NCBI GenBank assembly: GCA_945890885.1
Contig: CAMDDF010000007.1
Coordinates: 1 to 40,579 of the forward strand
DNA: 40,579 bases
Direction of reading: 5' to 3'
Source of the DNA: Candidatus Kuenenia stuttgartensis
GTDB lineage: Bacteria; Planctomycetota; Phycisphaerae; Sedimentisphaerales; CAMDDF01
In this document: piece by piece, positions 26,273 through 37,409 of the stretch
How the letters are laid out: each line of letters begins with the position of its first letter
Numbering within the stretch: position 1 is the first letter of the stretch
Made by a program: the position numbers and the translations under genes
The notes under the pieces: generated by a model
Told to the model about the DNA's origin: nothing
The model's input: only the letters and a program-made list of their open reading frames with translations
Databases searched by the model: none

Positions 26273-27379
26273 ATGCAGGTTCCAATGCTTGATTTAAAGG
26301 CGCAGTACGCAACTATCAAAACCGAAGTGCTGGCGCAGATAAATGACGTTCTTGATAGTCAGCGATGTATCGGCGGGCCAAAGATAACAGAGCTTGAAGA
26401 AAAAATAGCGGCTGTCAGCGATTGCAAATTCGGCCTTGGCGTATCCAGCGGAACCGATGCGATACTCGATTGCCTGATGAGTCTGGGCATCGGCCCTGGC
26501 GATGAGGTGATTACCACACCTTTTACATTTTTCGCAACAGTCGGGTGCATAGCACGCGTTGGGGCGACTCCTGTCTTTGTCGATATCGACGCAAAGACGT
26601 ATAACATCGACCCATCGAAAATAGAAGCTGCTGTAACAAAAAAAACAAAAGCGATAATTCCGGTGCATCTGTTTGGTCAGATGGCGGATATGGATGCGAT
26701 AATGAAAATCGCTGATAAACACGGACTTTATGTCATTGAGGATGCCTGCCAGTCGATTACCAGCACATACAAAGGCAAAAAGGCAGGGTCAATCGGCTTT
26801 GCGGGATGTTTCAGCTTTTTCCCAAGCAAAAATCTCGGCGGAATCGGCGACGGCGGAATGATAGTTACCAATGATAAAGGATTTTACGATAAGATTTCTA
26901 TCATGCGAAGTCATGGCGGCGGCCAGCAGTATTATCACGATGTCGTAGGCGGCAATTTCAGGCTCGACCCGATACAGGCGGCGGCACTTCTGGTGAAACT
27001 GCCACATCTGGATAGCTGGTCGGCAGCAAGAAGACGCAATGCGGAATATTATAATAAAAAATTTGCCGGCAGCAGCATTGTTACGCCATATGTCAGCAAA
27101 GACTGCGTGAGCATTTATAATCAGTATGTTCTGCGTGTACCTCACAGGGACGAGATGCTTAAGTATCTGCAAGACAATAACATTGGCTGTGCGGTCTATT
27201 ATCCCGTTCCGCTGCATTTACAGAACTGCTTCAAAAATCTGGGATATAAGGTCGGCGATATGCCAGTTTCGGAAAAGGCCGCAAAGGAAGTGCTGGCTCT
27301 GCCGGTGTATCCGGAACTTACCGACGAGATGAAAGATTATGTCGCGCAGAAAGTTCTGGAGTTTTCAGCGAAAGCCTGA
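26273..27379 (+). CDS. DegT/DnrJ/EryC1-family sugar aminotransferase
   Basis: PLP enzyme that aminates a keto group on a nucleotide-linked sugar. The 368-residue protein shows GVSSGTDAILDCL (about 56-68), TTPFTFFATV, VIEDACQS with PLP-binding D157, and the Schiff-base lysine K186 in FFPSKNLGG. It also has GDGGMI and HGGGQQYYHDVVGGNFRLD. The start at 26273 is chosen for AAGGAG just upstream; an in-frame ATG at 26237 lies ahead of the predicted transcription start. The substrate is unknown. The neighbouring epimerase and GT-C-like gene make a role in amino-sugar supply for a surface glycan plausible. It ends convergently with the recombinase gene. Confidence 0.92.
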   Translation: MQVPMLDLKAQYATIKTEVLAQINDVLDSQRCIGGPKITELEEKIAAVSDCKFGLGVSSGTDAILDCLMSLGIGPGDEVITTPFTFFATVGCIARVGATPVFVDIDAKTYNIDPSKIEAAVTKKTKAIIPVHLFGQMADMDAIMKIADKHGLYVIEDACQSITSTYKGKKAGSIGFAGCFSFFPSKNLGGIGDGGMIVTNDKGFYDKISIMRSHGGGQQYYHDVVGGNFRLDPIQAAALLVKLPHLDSWSAARRRNAEYYNKKFAGSSIVTPYVSKDCVSIYNQYVLRVPHRDEMLKYLQDNNIGCAVYYPVPLHLQNCFKNLGYKVGDMPVSEKAAKEVLALPVYPELTDEMKDYVAQKVLEFSAKA

Positions 27380-27420
27380 GAACCTCTGACACGAAATTTG
27401 CTTAAAGAGTAAAACCTTTA

Positions 27421-28416
27421 CTATGCGTCCATTCTCGGATGGGCGTTTTCGTATTGCTCTTTCAGCTTGGCCGTTGTCAAATGCGTGTAAATCTGAGTTG
27501 TCGAAAGCGACTGATGGCCAAGCAGCTCCTGAACGCTTCTCAGGTCCGCACCTCTGTTGAGCATATGGGTGGCAAAACTGTGCCTTAATGTATGCGGGCT
27601 GATAGCTGGGTCAAGTCCTGCCATAGCCAGATATTTGTCCATTTTTCTTCTTACGCTTCTGGTGCTAAGTTTCTTGCCGTGTTTGTTGACAAAAAGCACC
27701 CTTGTATCGAAATTGGAATTACTCTGCGCTCTTTTGCTGCGATATTCAAGATAACTCTGGATAGCTCTAAGGGCTGATGAGCCGATAGGGGAGATTCTTT
27801 CTTTTTTGCCTTTGCCGCGAACGTGGATTACCTCTGACAAAAAGTCAACATCATCCATATTCAAGCCTACAAGCTCGCTGACTCGTATGCCGGTGCTGTA
27901 CAAAGTTTCCATCATCGCCCTGTCCCTGATACCAAGCCAATTATCCAGAGCAGGTGTCTCAAGCAATCTCTTTATGTCATCATAGCTGAGGAATTTCGGC
28001 AGGCGTTTTTCCTGTTTTGGTGTTCTGATAGTCAGGATGGGGTTTTTATCTGTATAGTTTCTTTTCACGAGAAATTTATAAAAACTTCTCAGCGTAGCTA
28101 TTTTTCTTGCGGTTGTGGATTTAGAATAATTATTGCCGGCAAGTTCGGCAAGAAATGCCCTTGCGATATCAACATTCAGACTGAGCAGCATCTTCTGGAG
28201 GTCAACCTTTGTCTGTGTCTCGGTCGCAACTTGTGAGGAACTTGCATCGCCACTCCAAGGCTGGCTGCCGTCATTGCTGTCTGCGCGGCCGCTGTCTTTG
28301 AGGAAGTTGCAGAATTGTTCGAGGTCTGCGCTGTAGCACTTTGCGGTCTGCGGAGAAAAATGCCTCTCATAGCTCAGATAGTTTAAAAAGTCGTGAACAA
28401 TTACACAGTCTTTCAT
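27421..28416 (-). CDS. xerC: Tyrosine recombinase, XerC/XerD type
   Basis: Site-specific recombinase of the kind that resolves chromosome dimers at dif. The 331-residue protein has an N-terminal SAM-like core-binding domain and the catalytic residues R178 (STGIRVSEL), K202 (RGKGKKER), H285 and R288 (HTLRHSFA), H311 and the nucleophile Y320 (LGHQSLSTTQIY). It is about 30 residues longer than typical XerC/D because of a Ser/Gln/Asp/Gly-rich insert (about 43-70) in the core-binding domain. No att site, integrase cargo or phage gene lies near, and composition is like the surroundings, so a housekeeping Xer role is favoured. XerC versus XerD cannot be settled. Confidence 0.88.
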   Translation of the reverse strand: MKDCVIVHDFLNYLSYERHFSPQTAKCYSADLEQFCNFLKDSGRADSNDGSQPWSGDASSSQVATETQTKVDLQKMLLSLNVDIARAFLAELAGNNYSKSTTARKIATLRSFYKFLVKRNYTDKNPILTIRTPKQEKRLPKFLSYDDIKRLLETPALDNWLGIRDRAMMETLYSTGIRVSELVGLNMDDVDFLSEVIHVRGKGKKERISPIGSSALRAIQSYLEYRSKRAQSNSNFDTRVLFVNKHGKKLSTRSVRRKMDKYLAMAGLDPAISPHTLRHSFATHMLNRGADLRSVQELLGHQSLSTTQIYTHLTTAKLKEQYENAHPRMDA

Positions 28417-28448
28417 CGTTATAGTCCTTTAAATTTTTGTCATCCCTG

Positions 28449-28691
28449 TCAGCTTAAAAAGCTGGTTTGCCTGGGGCCGTTCTTATTCACAAGTTTTTCG
28501 GCCTGGTCAATCAGATTTTTAGTGAGCTTAAATCCCAGAACCGACGCATCAAAAAAATCCAGATCAAGCTCCGGGTTGCCGGCATAACTATATATTAGTT
28601 CAAGCAGGCTGTCTTCGGAGCCGGTATCGTAACGGAATATATACCGCTGGCCATTTTTGTTCAAAATAAGCTGCTTTACCTGTTTTTGCAT
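28449..28691 (-). CDS. Small hypothetical protein upstream of the Xer gene
   Basis: An 80-residue frame beginning MQKQVKQLILNKNGQRYIF, with balanced composition and no membrane segment. I do not recognise it. It is read in the same direction as the recombinase gene, 32 bases upstream of it, so may be cotranscribed. A TATACT (28722-28717 on the minus strand) with a poor -35 suits a promoter just ahead. No strong Shine-Dalgarno is visible. That it is a real gene is inferred from position and amino-acid make-up. Confidence 0.65.
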   Translation of the reverse strand: MQKQVKQLILNKNGQRYIFRYDTGSEDSLLELIYSYAGNPELDLDFFDASVLGFKLTKNLIDQAEKLVNKNGPRQTSFLS

Positions 28692-29013
28692 ACTTTATGC
28701 GCCGTTCCAAAAATTAAGTATAGATTGCTATGCTTTTTATCGGAATATTACCGAAACTTCTAAAGACACTTTTGTCGAAAACACCCAAATTTGCATAAAT
28801 TTTTTCATAGCAGTGATTTAACGGTCATATAAAATTATTTTTCGTACCTTTTGCATTGCCAAGTTATCGGACTATAACCATTTTCCAAGGCGATTTGATG
28901 TTCTGTCAGAGACCGCCCTGCCGTCATATTCTATTTCAAACTTGGCTTGACAGGTTTTAGCATAGAACATATCATTGGCGGATTACTTATTTTAGCGATT
29001 TGAGGATTTTGAA
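28692..29013. other. Intergenic region between small ORF and ileS
   Basis: About 320 AT-rich bases between divergent genes. It holds the candidate -10 of the leftward small gene (28717-28722) and the ileS promoter (28947-28975). No RNA gene, T-box leader or coding frame is visible in the rest. Confidence 0.5.
28947..28975 (+). promoter_or_regulatory. Near-consensus ileS promoter
   Basis: Perfect TTGACA (28947-28952), 17 bases, TATCAT (28970-28975). The start near 28982 leaves a leader of about 30 bases, too short for a T-box, with TTGAGG before the ATG. Confidence 0.75.
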
Positions 29014-31845
29014 ATGGCAGAAGAAAAGAAAAGTTATCGTGACAGTTTGAACTTGCCGGAAACAGGTTTTGCTATGAAGGCCAATCTGACCGAAAGAGAG
29101 CCGATTCAACGCAAGGAATGGGCCAAGCAGGATATGTACGGCCTGATTCGTAAAAGCCGACAGGGCAAGCCTTTATACATCCTCCACGACGGCCCGCCCT
29201 ACGCCAACGGCGATATTCATATGGGCCACGTTATAAATAAGGTTCTAAAGGATATCGTCCTCAAATATAAGACGATGACCGGCTACGATACACCTTATAT
29301 TCCGGGCTGGGATTGCCATGGACTGCCGATTGAGGTCAAGGTCATGGCTGAGCTTGGCGAAAAGGCGATGGAAATGGAAAAGACCGAGATACGCAAACTC
29401 TGCCAGAAATACGCCTCGAAATTCGTGAAAAACCAGTCAAAACAGTTTGCCGACCTCGGTATATTTGCCGACTACGATAATCCATATTTAACAATGAAGC
29501 CCCAGTACGAAAAGGGAATACTTGAGGTTTTTGCGGAATTGGTCGGTAATGGCTTGGTATATAAGCAGTTAAAGCCGATTCACTGGTCAGTCGGATGCCA
29601 GACAGCTTTGGCAGATGCCGAACTTGAATATAAGGATATAAGCTCGCCAAGCGTTTATGTGAATTTCCCCGCCACCAAAGAGAGCCGGGCTAAACTTGTC
29701 GAGCTTGGGCTTATCGAAAGCGATTGCGACAGCAAAGCTTGTTTTATGATATGGACGACAACACCCTGGACGCTGGCTGCGAATCTGGCAATTACGGTTC
29801 ATCCAAATCTGGAATACCGCTCTATAACATATAAAAAGGCTGGTCAGGAATTTACCTCGGTTGTCGTAGCTGACCGGGTTGAAGCGGTCATTGCCGCAGG
29901 CGGACTGGCGGAAGATCAGTTCAGCATCAGCGTAGCTACCGTAAAGGGAAGCCAGCTCGAAAACTTGCGGTATGAGCATCCTTATATAGGAAACCCTACC
30001 GACAAGGACGCTCATTTTGTGATACTTGCCGATTTTGTTACGACCGAGGACGGCACGGGTATGGTTCACACCGCCCCAGGCCACGGTGCCGACGACTATC
30101 TGACAGGTCAAAAATACGGACTTGCGGTTTATTCGCCTGTCAAAGACGACGGCAGTTATGACGAGACGGTGCCCGCTTGGCTGCAAGGGAAGAACGTTTT
30201 AAAAGTTGACGGCGAGGTCATCGCCAAACTTGAAGAGCTTGGCTTGCTTTTTGCCAAGGCTTCGATGATGCACAGCTACCCGCATTGCTGGCGAAGCAAG
30301 ATGCCGGTGATATTCAGAGCCACCGAACAATGGTTCATAGGCGTTGATAAGACCGTTGAAAAATTCGGCGGGTCATTGCGAGAGATGGCGCTGAAAAAAT
30401 GCGGCGATGTAAACTGGATTCCGGGCTGGGGCGAAAAACGAATCAGAGGTATGCTCGAATCAAGGCCCGACTGGTGCATAAGCAGACAAAGGTCGTGGGG
30501 CCTGCCGATACCGGCGTTTTATAATTCCAACGGCGACAGTTTTCTCACAAAAGAATCCATACTGGCGGTTGCAAATCACATCGGCCAGAAAGGTTCAAAT
30601 AGCTGGTTCACTGACAGCCCGCAGGAAATACTCGGCGGCGATTTCAAACTGCCGGCAGGATTCAGCTTCGATGACCTCAAGAAAGAGGAAAATATTTTCG
30701 ATGTGTGGTTCGAGTCCGGATGCAGTTGGCATAGCGTGGCAAAAAACGCGGGCTGGCATGTGCCGGTTGATTTATACTTAGAGGGAAGCGACCAGCACAG
30801 AGGATGGTTCCAGCTTTCGATGCTGCCTGCCCTCGGCGCAATCGGCGATGTTCCATTCAAAGCGGTTTTAACGCACGGCTTCACCGTCGATGAAAAGGGA
30901 ATGAAGCAATCCAAGTCGCTTGGCAATTATGTCAACGCGCAGGAAGAGATAAATAAATACGGCTCGGATATTCTCCGGCTGTGGGTTTCAAGCGTTAATT
31001 ATCAGGAAGATATGCGGTGCAGCGATGTGCTTATCGGCAGATTGCAGGACGCATACCGCAAGATACGAAATACCATCCGCTATCTGCTTGGAAATATCAA
31101 CGGCTTTGACGCGGCGACAATGAGCGTCAATTACAACGATATGTACGAGATAGATAAATGGGCGATGCAGAAATACAATAAGCTGGTGGAAGAGATTCTA
31201 AACGCTTATGAGACTTTCGCGTTCCACAGGGTTTTCTCGCTGGTTTATAATTTCTGCTCGGTAGATATGAGCAGTATATATATGGATGTGCTCAAGGACA
31301 GGATGTACTGCGACGGCACGTCGAGCGCTTCACGCAAAAGCGCACAGACGACAATGACAACAATCCTTGACGGACTTAGCAGGCTTATCGCGCCGGTTCT
31401 TGCTCACACGGCTGAAGAGATATGGAAGACAATGAACAAGCAAGGCAGCATTCATCTTGCGAATATGCCGGAAGTCGATAAATCAATCGATGCGGAAAAA
31501 GATGCCGCTAAATGGCAGACCCTGATGGGCGTTCGTGATGAAGTTCTCAAGGTGCTTGAAGAATTGCGTAAGCAGGAAAAAATCGCAAGCAATCAGGAAG
31601 CATCGGTGAATATCGAGGCCGACGCTGAGACGGTTAAGATTTTAAATACGTTCGGGCTTGATAATTTCGCGGCACTTTGCATCGTAAGCGAAGTAAAATT
31701 GTCGTCAGGTGATACGTTGAAAATTGTCGCTCAAAAGAGCGGTTACGAAAAGTGCGCTCGCTGCTGGAATTTCTGGTCAACTGTCGGCAAAGACAGCCAG
31801 AACCCAGACCTTTGCAGCAGATGCATAGAAGTTATCGCCAAATAA
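29014..31845 (+). CDS. ileS: Isoleucyl-tRNA synthetase
   Basis: Class I synthetase charging tRNA-Ile. The 943-residue length is normal. The HIGH motif reads HMGH (69-72); the editing domain (about 190-400) contains TTPWTLAANLAI and GTGMVHTAPGHGADDY; the second signature reads KQSKS (631-635), with Gln in place of the usual Met. A C-terminal zinc site has cysteines C914, C917, C934 and C937, characteristic of the bacterial-type (IleS1) enzyme. It stands alone behind a strong promoter. The KMSKS variation is conservative in that both lysines and serines remain. Confidence 0.97.
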   Translation: MAEEKKSYRDSLNLPETGFAMKANLTEREPIQRKEWAKQDMYGLIRKSRQGKPLYILHDGPPYANGDIHMGHVINKVLKDIVLKYKTMTGYDTPYIPGWDCHGLPIEVKVMAELGEKAMEMEKTEIRKLCQKYASKFVKNQSKQFADLGIFADYDNPYLTMKPQYEKGILEVFAELVGNGLVYKQLKPIHWSVGCQTALADAELEYKDISSPSVYVNFPATKESRAKLVELGLIESDCDSKACFMIWTTTPWTLAANLAITVHPNLEYRSITYKKAGQEFTSVVVADRVEAVIAAGGLAEDQFSISVATVKGSQLENLRYEHPYIGNPTDKDAHFVILADFVTTEDGTGMVHTAPGHGADDYLTGQKYGLAVYSPVKDDGSYDETVPAWLQGKNVLKVDGEVIAKLEELGLLFAKASMMHSYPHCWRSKMPVIFRATEQWFIGVDKTVEKFGGSLREMALKKCGDVNWIPGWGEKRIRGMLESRPDWCISRQRSWGLPIPAFYNSNGDSFLTKESILAVANHIGQKGSNSWFTDSPQEILGGDFKLPAGFSFDDLKKEENIFDVWFESGCSWHSVAKNAGWHVPVDLYLEGSDQHRGWFQLSMLPALGAIGDVPFKAVLTHGFTVDEKGMKQSKSLGNYVNAQEEINKYGSDILRLWVSSVNYQEDMRCSDVLIGRLQDAYRKIRNTIRYLLGNINGFDAATMSVNYNDMYEIDKWAMQKYNKLVEEILNAYETFAFHRVFSLVYNFCSVDMSSIYMDVLKDRMYCDGTSSASRKSAQTTMTTILDGLSRLIAPVLAHTAEEIWKTMNKQGSIHLANMPEVDKSIDAEKDAAKWQTLMGVRDEVLKVLEELRKQEKIASNQEASVNIEADAETVKILNTFGLDNFAALCIVSEVKLSSGDTLKIVAQKSGYEKCARCWNFWSTVGKDSQNPDLCSRCIEVIAK

Positions 31846-31857
31846 AGTAAAGCTCTG

Positions 31858-31961
31858 TGTCATTCCGACCGGAGGATACAAAGTATCCGGAGCGGAGAGC
31901 CGCAAAGCGAATCTAAGTTTATCCAATAGATTCCTCGTCGCTTTGCTCACTCGGAATGACA
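31858..31961. repeat. Imperfect palindromic intergenic repeat (REP/MITE-like)
   Basis: TGTCATTCCGA (31858-31868) and TCGGAATGACA (31951-31961) are perfect 11-base inverted ends of a 104-base element. Inside are a nested hairpin (GGATACAAAGTATCC) and a long imperfect match pairing GCAAAGC and GAATCT with AGATTC and GCTTTGC. The end sequence resembles the widespread TCATTCCGAGCGAAGCGAGGAATCT-like dispersed intergenic repeats of many bacteria (only partial match, from memory). It lies just after ileS and has no U-run. Only one copy is in the window. Confidence 0.65.
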
Positions 31962-32090
31962 GATTGGGCGAGAACAACTGCGAAAAATTATCCGGCAGCT
32001 TCCGCTGCTCGGCTTCTATCGTGTCGCTTGCGCTCCACGCTTTTGTTGTCATAATAACAGTAGCCGAAAGCGCCAGCGACGGATAGTATT

Positions 32091-33785
32091 TTAAAGGTTG
32101 ATATTTTTTCGAATCGTTTTTTTCGATTTGAAACTGTATGCCTTATCCGCGACAAGGACGGCTGAATCGTTATCGATATTCAGCTGCAGCTTCGCATCGG
32201 GTGTTCTATGTTTGATAACGTTCGCAAGCAGGAACGCTTTTTCGATGCCGTCGCCGCGAGTGTAGTTTGCGACTTCGTCAGGCTGAGCAAGTCGATTAAC
32301 GTCATAGATAGATTCGTTATCTATCGAACTTAGCCAGCCATAAATTTCATCTATCGGCTTATCCTTTAGCAGCTCTATCGAAACGGGGTTTCGCTCAAGA
32401 GCGGCCTTGATGAACGGCTGCCAATCACAGGAATCCATATCACGGTAAGCGTAAAACGCCAAATCCGCGACAGCGTTTCGGCTGCGAATCGATTGCAGAT
32501 AGTCGATGATTTCCTGCCTGGTCGTTTCCGTTGAAATTTCTATCGGGAGCGTTTTAGTGAAATTTTTCTTGAGCGACGGCAACTGCGGAACTACCGTGAG
32601 GAAATCGGAAATGTCCTCTACGAATTTTTCAGAATTTTCGATATAGGGCTTAAGATAATTGGCAAGCTTAATGCAGTCCTCGGATTTTTTCAGGTCGATC
32701 TTTTCCTTGTTCAGGAACTGCCGGAGATGTTCACAGCAGATTCGGTCTGCGTACTTGTATGTGGAAAAGTCTTCACCCTCAACATCGTCAATAAGTTTAT
32801 CATAGGTATCATCAGCTATGCGGAATTTTGAGCCGTGTTCGTAATTGAACATCACTTCAGCTTTGACGAATTTCACCGTGCCGTGAAGTTGCCGGCAGAA
32901 TTGAAAATTTGTCTGGTAATGGCTGTATGTCCGCAGAAAATTGACAAGGTTCAAAAGGTCAAGCTCAGCAGTGAGGAACGATTTAAGTTCTGCGCTGAAC
33001 TTGTCATAAGCCTGCGGGTCTATCGTGGCATCATCATAAAATGTATGAACGAAACCTGTCGGGTGAGCGACGATGGTGATTTTTTCGTTGCGAAGCGCAC
33101 GCTGGGCCTTGGCGCTTATTTCAGTGCCATTGAACCACATTGTTTTGTTGACGATTCTTCGATTGTTTGTAATGATGCCGCCGTTGAGGTCGATATAATT
33201 TTGCGAATGCAGCGGCGTCAGTATCATATAGATATCTTCGAGCGGTATGCCGCAGACAACAAAAGAGGCCGCTGCGTAAAGTGCCGCAAGCGAAACACAT
33301 TCGCCTGCGCCGGTGGAGTAGCCTTGCTTGTATCGGAATGCGTCCATCGCTTCGATGGTTTCGGTTTTCCAGTAGGGTATGATTTCGGTGTTGTATTTAT
33401 CAAGGCCGAAGTGTTTGCGGATATCGACATCGAAATAATATTCATCGCCGTGATAGCCGAACAGTGCGTTTGAGCTTGCGATATTTTCGGGGCTGATTAC
33501 ATCTTTGAATCTTTCAAGCTCGGTATCCCTGTGGGTCAGGCCCCATGTTTCAAGGTCGAGATTGAAATCGTAGTTGTCCATTATGTATTGCTTCATCCGC
33601 ATGAACTTTTTGTACGGGCCCTTGCCGTCGAGCTTTTTGAATGTATCATCCTCTCGCCATTTCCAAAGATTTGGACTCATAATGTTGGCCAGCACAAGCG
33701 AATACATCAATTCCGGAAATACGAATATTTCCATATCCGACATCGTTATCGCGGATGAATATTTTTCTAATGATACTTTATCCAT
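32091..33785 (-). CDS. Transglutaminase-like cysteine-fold protein, function unknown
   Basis: A 564-residue soluble protein without signal or membrane segment. The middle part reads GAGECVSLAALYAAA (C163 about the middle), then GIPLEDIYMILTPLHSQNYIDLNGG with H193 and D199. Cys, His and an acidic or amide residue in this order, with the GIP spacing, is the transglutaminase/peptidase-like fold pattern, so a protease- or cross-link-cleaving role is possible. The N-terminal 150 residues and the C-terminal half (about 280-564) match nothing I know. Its start overlaps the end of the ArsC-like gene by eight bases; GGAAG six bases ahead gives the ATG at 33785. Confidence is good that it is a gene, moderate for the fold. 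Confidence 0.8.
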   Translation of the reverse strand: MDKVSLEKYSSAITMSDMEIFVFPELMYSLVLANIMSPNLWKWREDDTFKKLDGKGPYKKFMRMKQYIMDNYDFNLDLETWGLTHRDTELERFKDVISPENIASSNALFGYHGDEYYFDVDIRKHFGLDKYNTEIIPYWKTETIEAMDAFRYKQGYSTGAGECVSLAALYAAASFVVCGIPLEDIYMILTPLHSQNYIDLNGGIITNNRRIVNKTMWFNGTEISAKAQRALRNEKITIVAHPTGFVHTFYDDATIDPQAYDKFSAELKSFLTAELDLLNLVNFLRTYSHYQTNFQFCRQLHGTVKFVKAEVMFNYEHGSKFRIADDTYDKLIDDVEGEDFSTYKYADRICCEHLRQFLNKEKIDLKKSEDCIKLANYLKPYIENSEKFVEDISDFLTVVPQLPSLKKNFTKTLPIEISTETTRQEIIDYLQSIRSRNAVADLAFYAYRDMDSCDWQPFIKAALERNPVSIELLKDKPIDEIYGWLSSIDNESIYDVNRLAQPDEVANYTRGDGIEKAFLLANVIKHRTPDAKLQLNIDNDSAVLVADKAYSFKSKKTIRKNINL

Positions 33786-34149
33786 TGGTTTCTTCCGGCA
33801 GGGTTTCGATGTATTCTTTTATCTGGTCGCGGCTCTGGCGGAATTTGTTCATCGTTTCTTCGATGGTGCCGATGAAGCCGGACGGGTCTTCTACACCGTG
33901 ATGGATATGCTTTGCTCCCTTGGGAAATATTCCGGTAAGGTGCCTGACGCTGTCGCAAAGAGTTATGACGTAATCAAACTTCAGGCCCGTCAGGTCGGAG
34001 ATGGGCTTGGGGGTATTGTCGGATATATCGATGCCAATCTCAGCCATAACTTTTACGGCGTTTCTGCTCAGTCGCGGTGCGGGGTTGGCCCCAGCGGAAA
34101 ATGCCTCGATGCAGTCGCCTTTCATTTTTTCACAGAAAGCTTCAGCCAT
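33778..34149 (-). CDS. ArsC/LMW-phosphatase-like protein lacking the catalytic loop
   Basis: The 123-residue product begins MAEAFCEKMKG, which in thioredoxin-coupled arsenate reductases and low-molecular-weight tyrosine phosphatases comes right after the Cx5R phosphate-binding loop. The later part fits the family: SAGANPAPRLSRNAVKVMAEIGID, FDYVITLCDSV, FPKGAKHIHHGVEDPSG and IEETMNKFRQSRDQIKEYI. The catalytic-loop segment (about 12-15 residues) is missing: upstream the frame meets a TAA at 34164-34162 and no other frame supplies it. GAGG stands just before the ATG, so it may still be translated. The start may instead be a GTG two codons upstream. It could be a 5'-truncated relic or a non-enzymatic binding protein. 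It overlaps the transglutaminase-like gene. Confidence 0.72.
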   Translation of the reverse strand: MAEAFCEKMKGDCIEAFSAGANPAPRLSRNAVKVMAEIGIDISDNTPKPISDLTGLKFDYVITLCDSVRHLTGIFPKGAKHIHHGVEDPSGFIGTIEETMNKFRQSRDQIKEYIETLPEETNG

Positions 34150-34252
34150 ATTCACCTCTGTTTAAAAATCCAATTACAGAGTACAGAAGAAGGGAAACTC
34201 TTCATTACCCTTATGTCTTATGCCTATTCTAGATTCGGAATTAACCCGTTTA

Positions 34253-34888
34253 TCAGTTCAGTCTTTTCTTAACCTCGACTACTACACCCATTTTGCCAAG
34301 TTCACCTGCGACTTGTGCATCATACGGGTCAAGCTGGAAACTCTTTTTGAAAGCTTCCTCTGCACGGGCAGCATCACCTTTTTTATTATAATAATACCCT
34401 AGCTGAGTATAGACAGCTGCATAATCAGGAGCAATCGCCGATGCTTTATCGAAACACTCATAAGCATACTCACCAAGCGATTCACTCATAAACGCCTTGC
34501 CGAGAAGCAGTAATGCTTCAGCTGAGTATGCGGACTGACTGATATAACTATCCGCCAAAACCTTAGATGCGTCTTTGTCGCCACGCTCAAGGTTCATCTT
34601 AACCATAGCGGCCTGAGCCTGTTTATGGCCGGGTTCAAACTGGAGTGCAACGCTATATTCAGACTCTGCCTGAACCCAACGCTTATCTTGACGATAAAGC
34701 TGGCCAAGCTCATAATGCCTCTGCGGGTTTTCATATTTTTCTTCAAACTCGCTGCTTTGAGTTTGCTGGCTTTTCACTTCGGTCGGCATATACCGCCCTT
34801 GGGGGGTGCTTTGCGGTTCGGCACAACCAGCCAGAATAAATGCGGTGCAAATTATCACAACTGTCAGCAGACTAACTGTTCTTATCAT
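34253..34888 (-). CDS. TPR-repeat lipoprotein
   Basis: A 211-residue protein with a lipoprotein signal (hydrophobic 5-19, lipobox LAGC with C22), a Gln/Ser/Pro-rich linker (about 24-50) and four or five tetratricopeptide repeats, such as HYELGQLYRQDKRWVQAESEYSVAL and AAVYTQLGYYYNKKGDAARAEEAF. It would be anchored to a membrane and bind protein partners. GGGAG sits seven bases before the ATG, and its own promoter lies between it and gyrB. No specific partner can be named. Confidence 0.86.
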   Translation of the reverse strand: MIRTVSLLTVVIICTAFILAGCAEPQSTPQGRYMPTEVKSQQTQSSEFEEKYENPQRHYELGQLYRQDKRWVQAESEYSVALQFEPGHKQAQAAMVKMNLERGDKDASKVLADSYISQSAYSAEALLLLGKAFMSESLGEYAYECFDKASAIAPDYAAVYTQLGYYYNKKGDAARAEEAFKKSFQLDPYDAQVAGELGKMGVVVEVKKRLN

Positions 34889-34924
34889 TTTTTTACTCCC
34901 TTAAAAGAGTTATTTATTGCATAA

Positions 34925-34953
34925 ATTATAGACTATCTACCACTTATCGTAAA
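34925..34953 (-). promoter_or_regulatory. Promoter of the TPR lipoprotein gene
   Basis: Minus strand TTTACG (34953-34948) and TATAAT (34930-34925), 17 bases apart, in the gap after gyrB; predicted start near 34918. Confidence 0.6.
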
Positions 34954-34963
34954 CAATATTTTT

Positions 34964-37402
<2,439 letters not shown>

Positions 37403-37409
37403 CTAAAAC

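Noticed and set aside
27421-28416. The tyrosine recombinase as a phage or island integrase
   Set aside because: No tRNA, att-like repeats, phage genes or composition shift nearby; sequence is Xer-like.
28692-29013. T-box or other leader RNA ahead of ileS
   Set aside because: The strong promoter leaves only about 30 leader bases.
31858-31961. The palindrome as an ileS terminator
   Set aside because: No U-run follows either arm, and the internal structure fits a dispersed repeat better.
32835-33473. Open frame of about 212 codons on the plus strand within the transglutaminase-like gene
   Set aside because: Shadow of a longer coding gene; cysteine- and arginine-rich composition unlike real proteins here.
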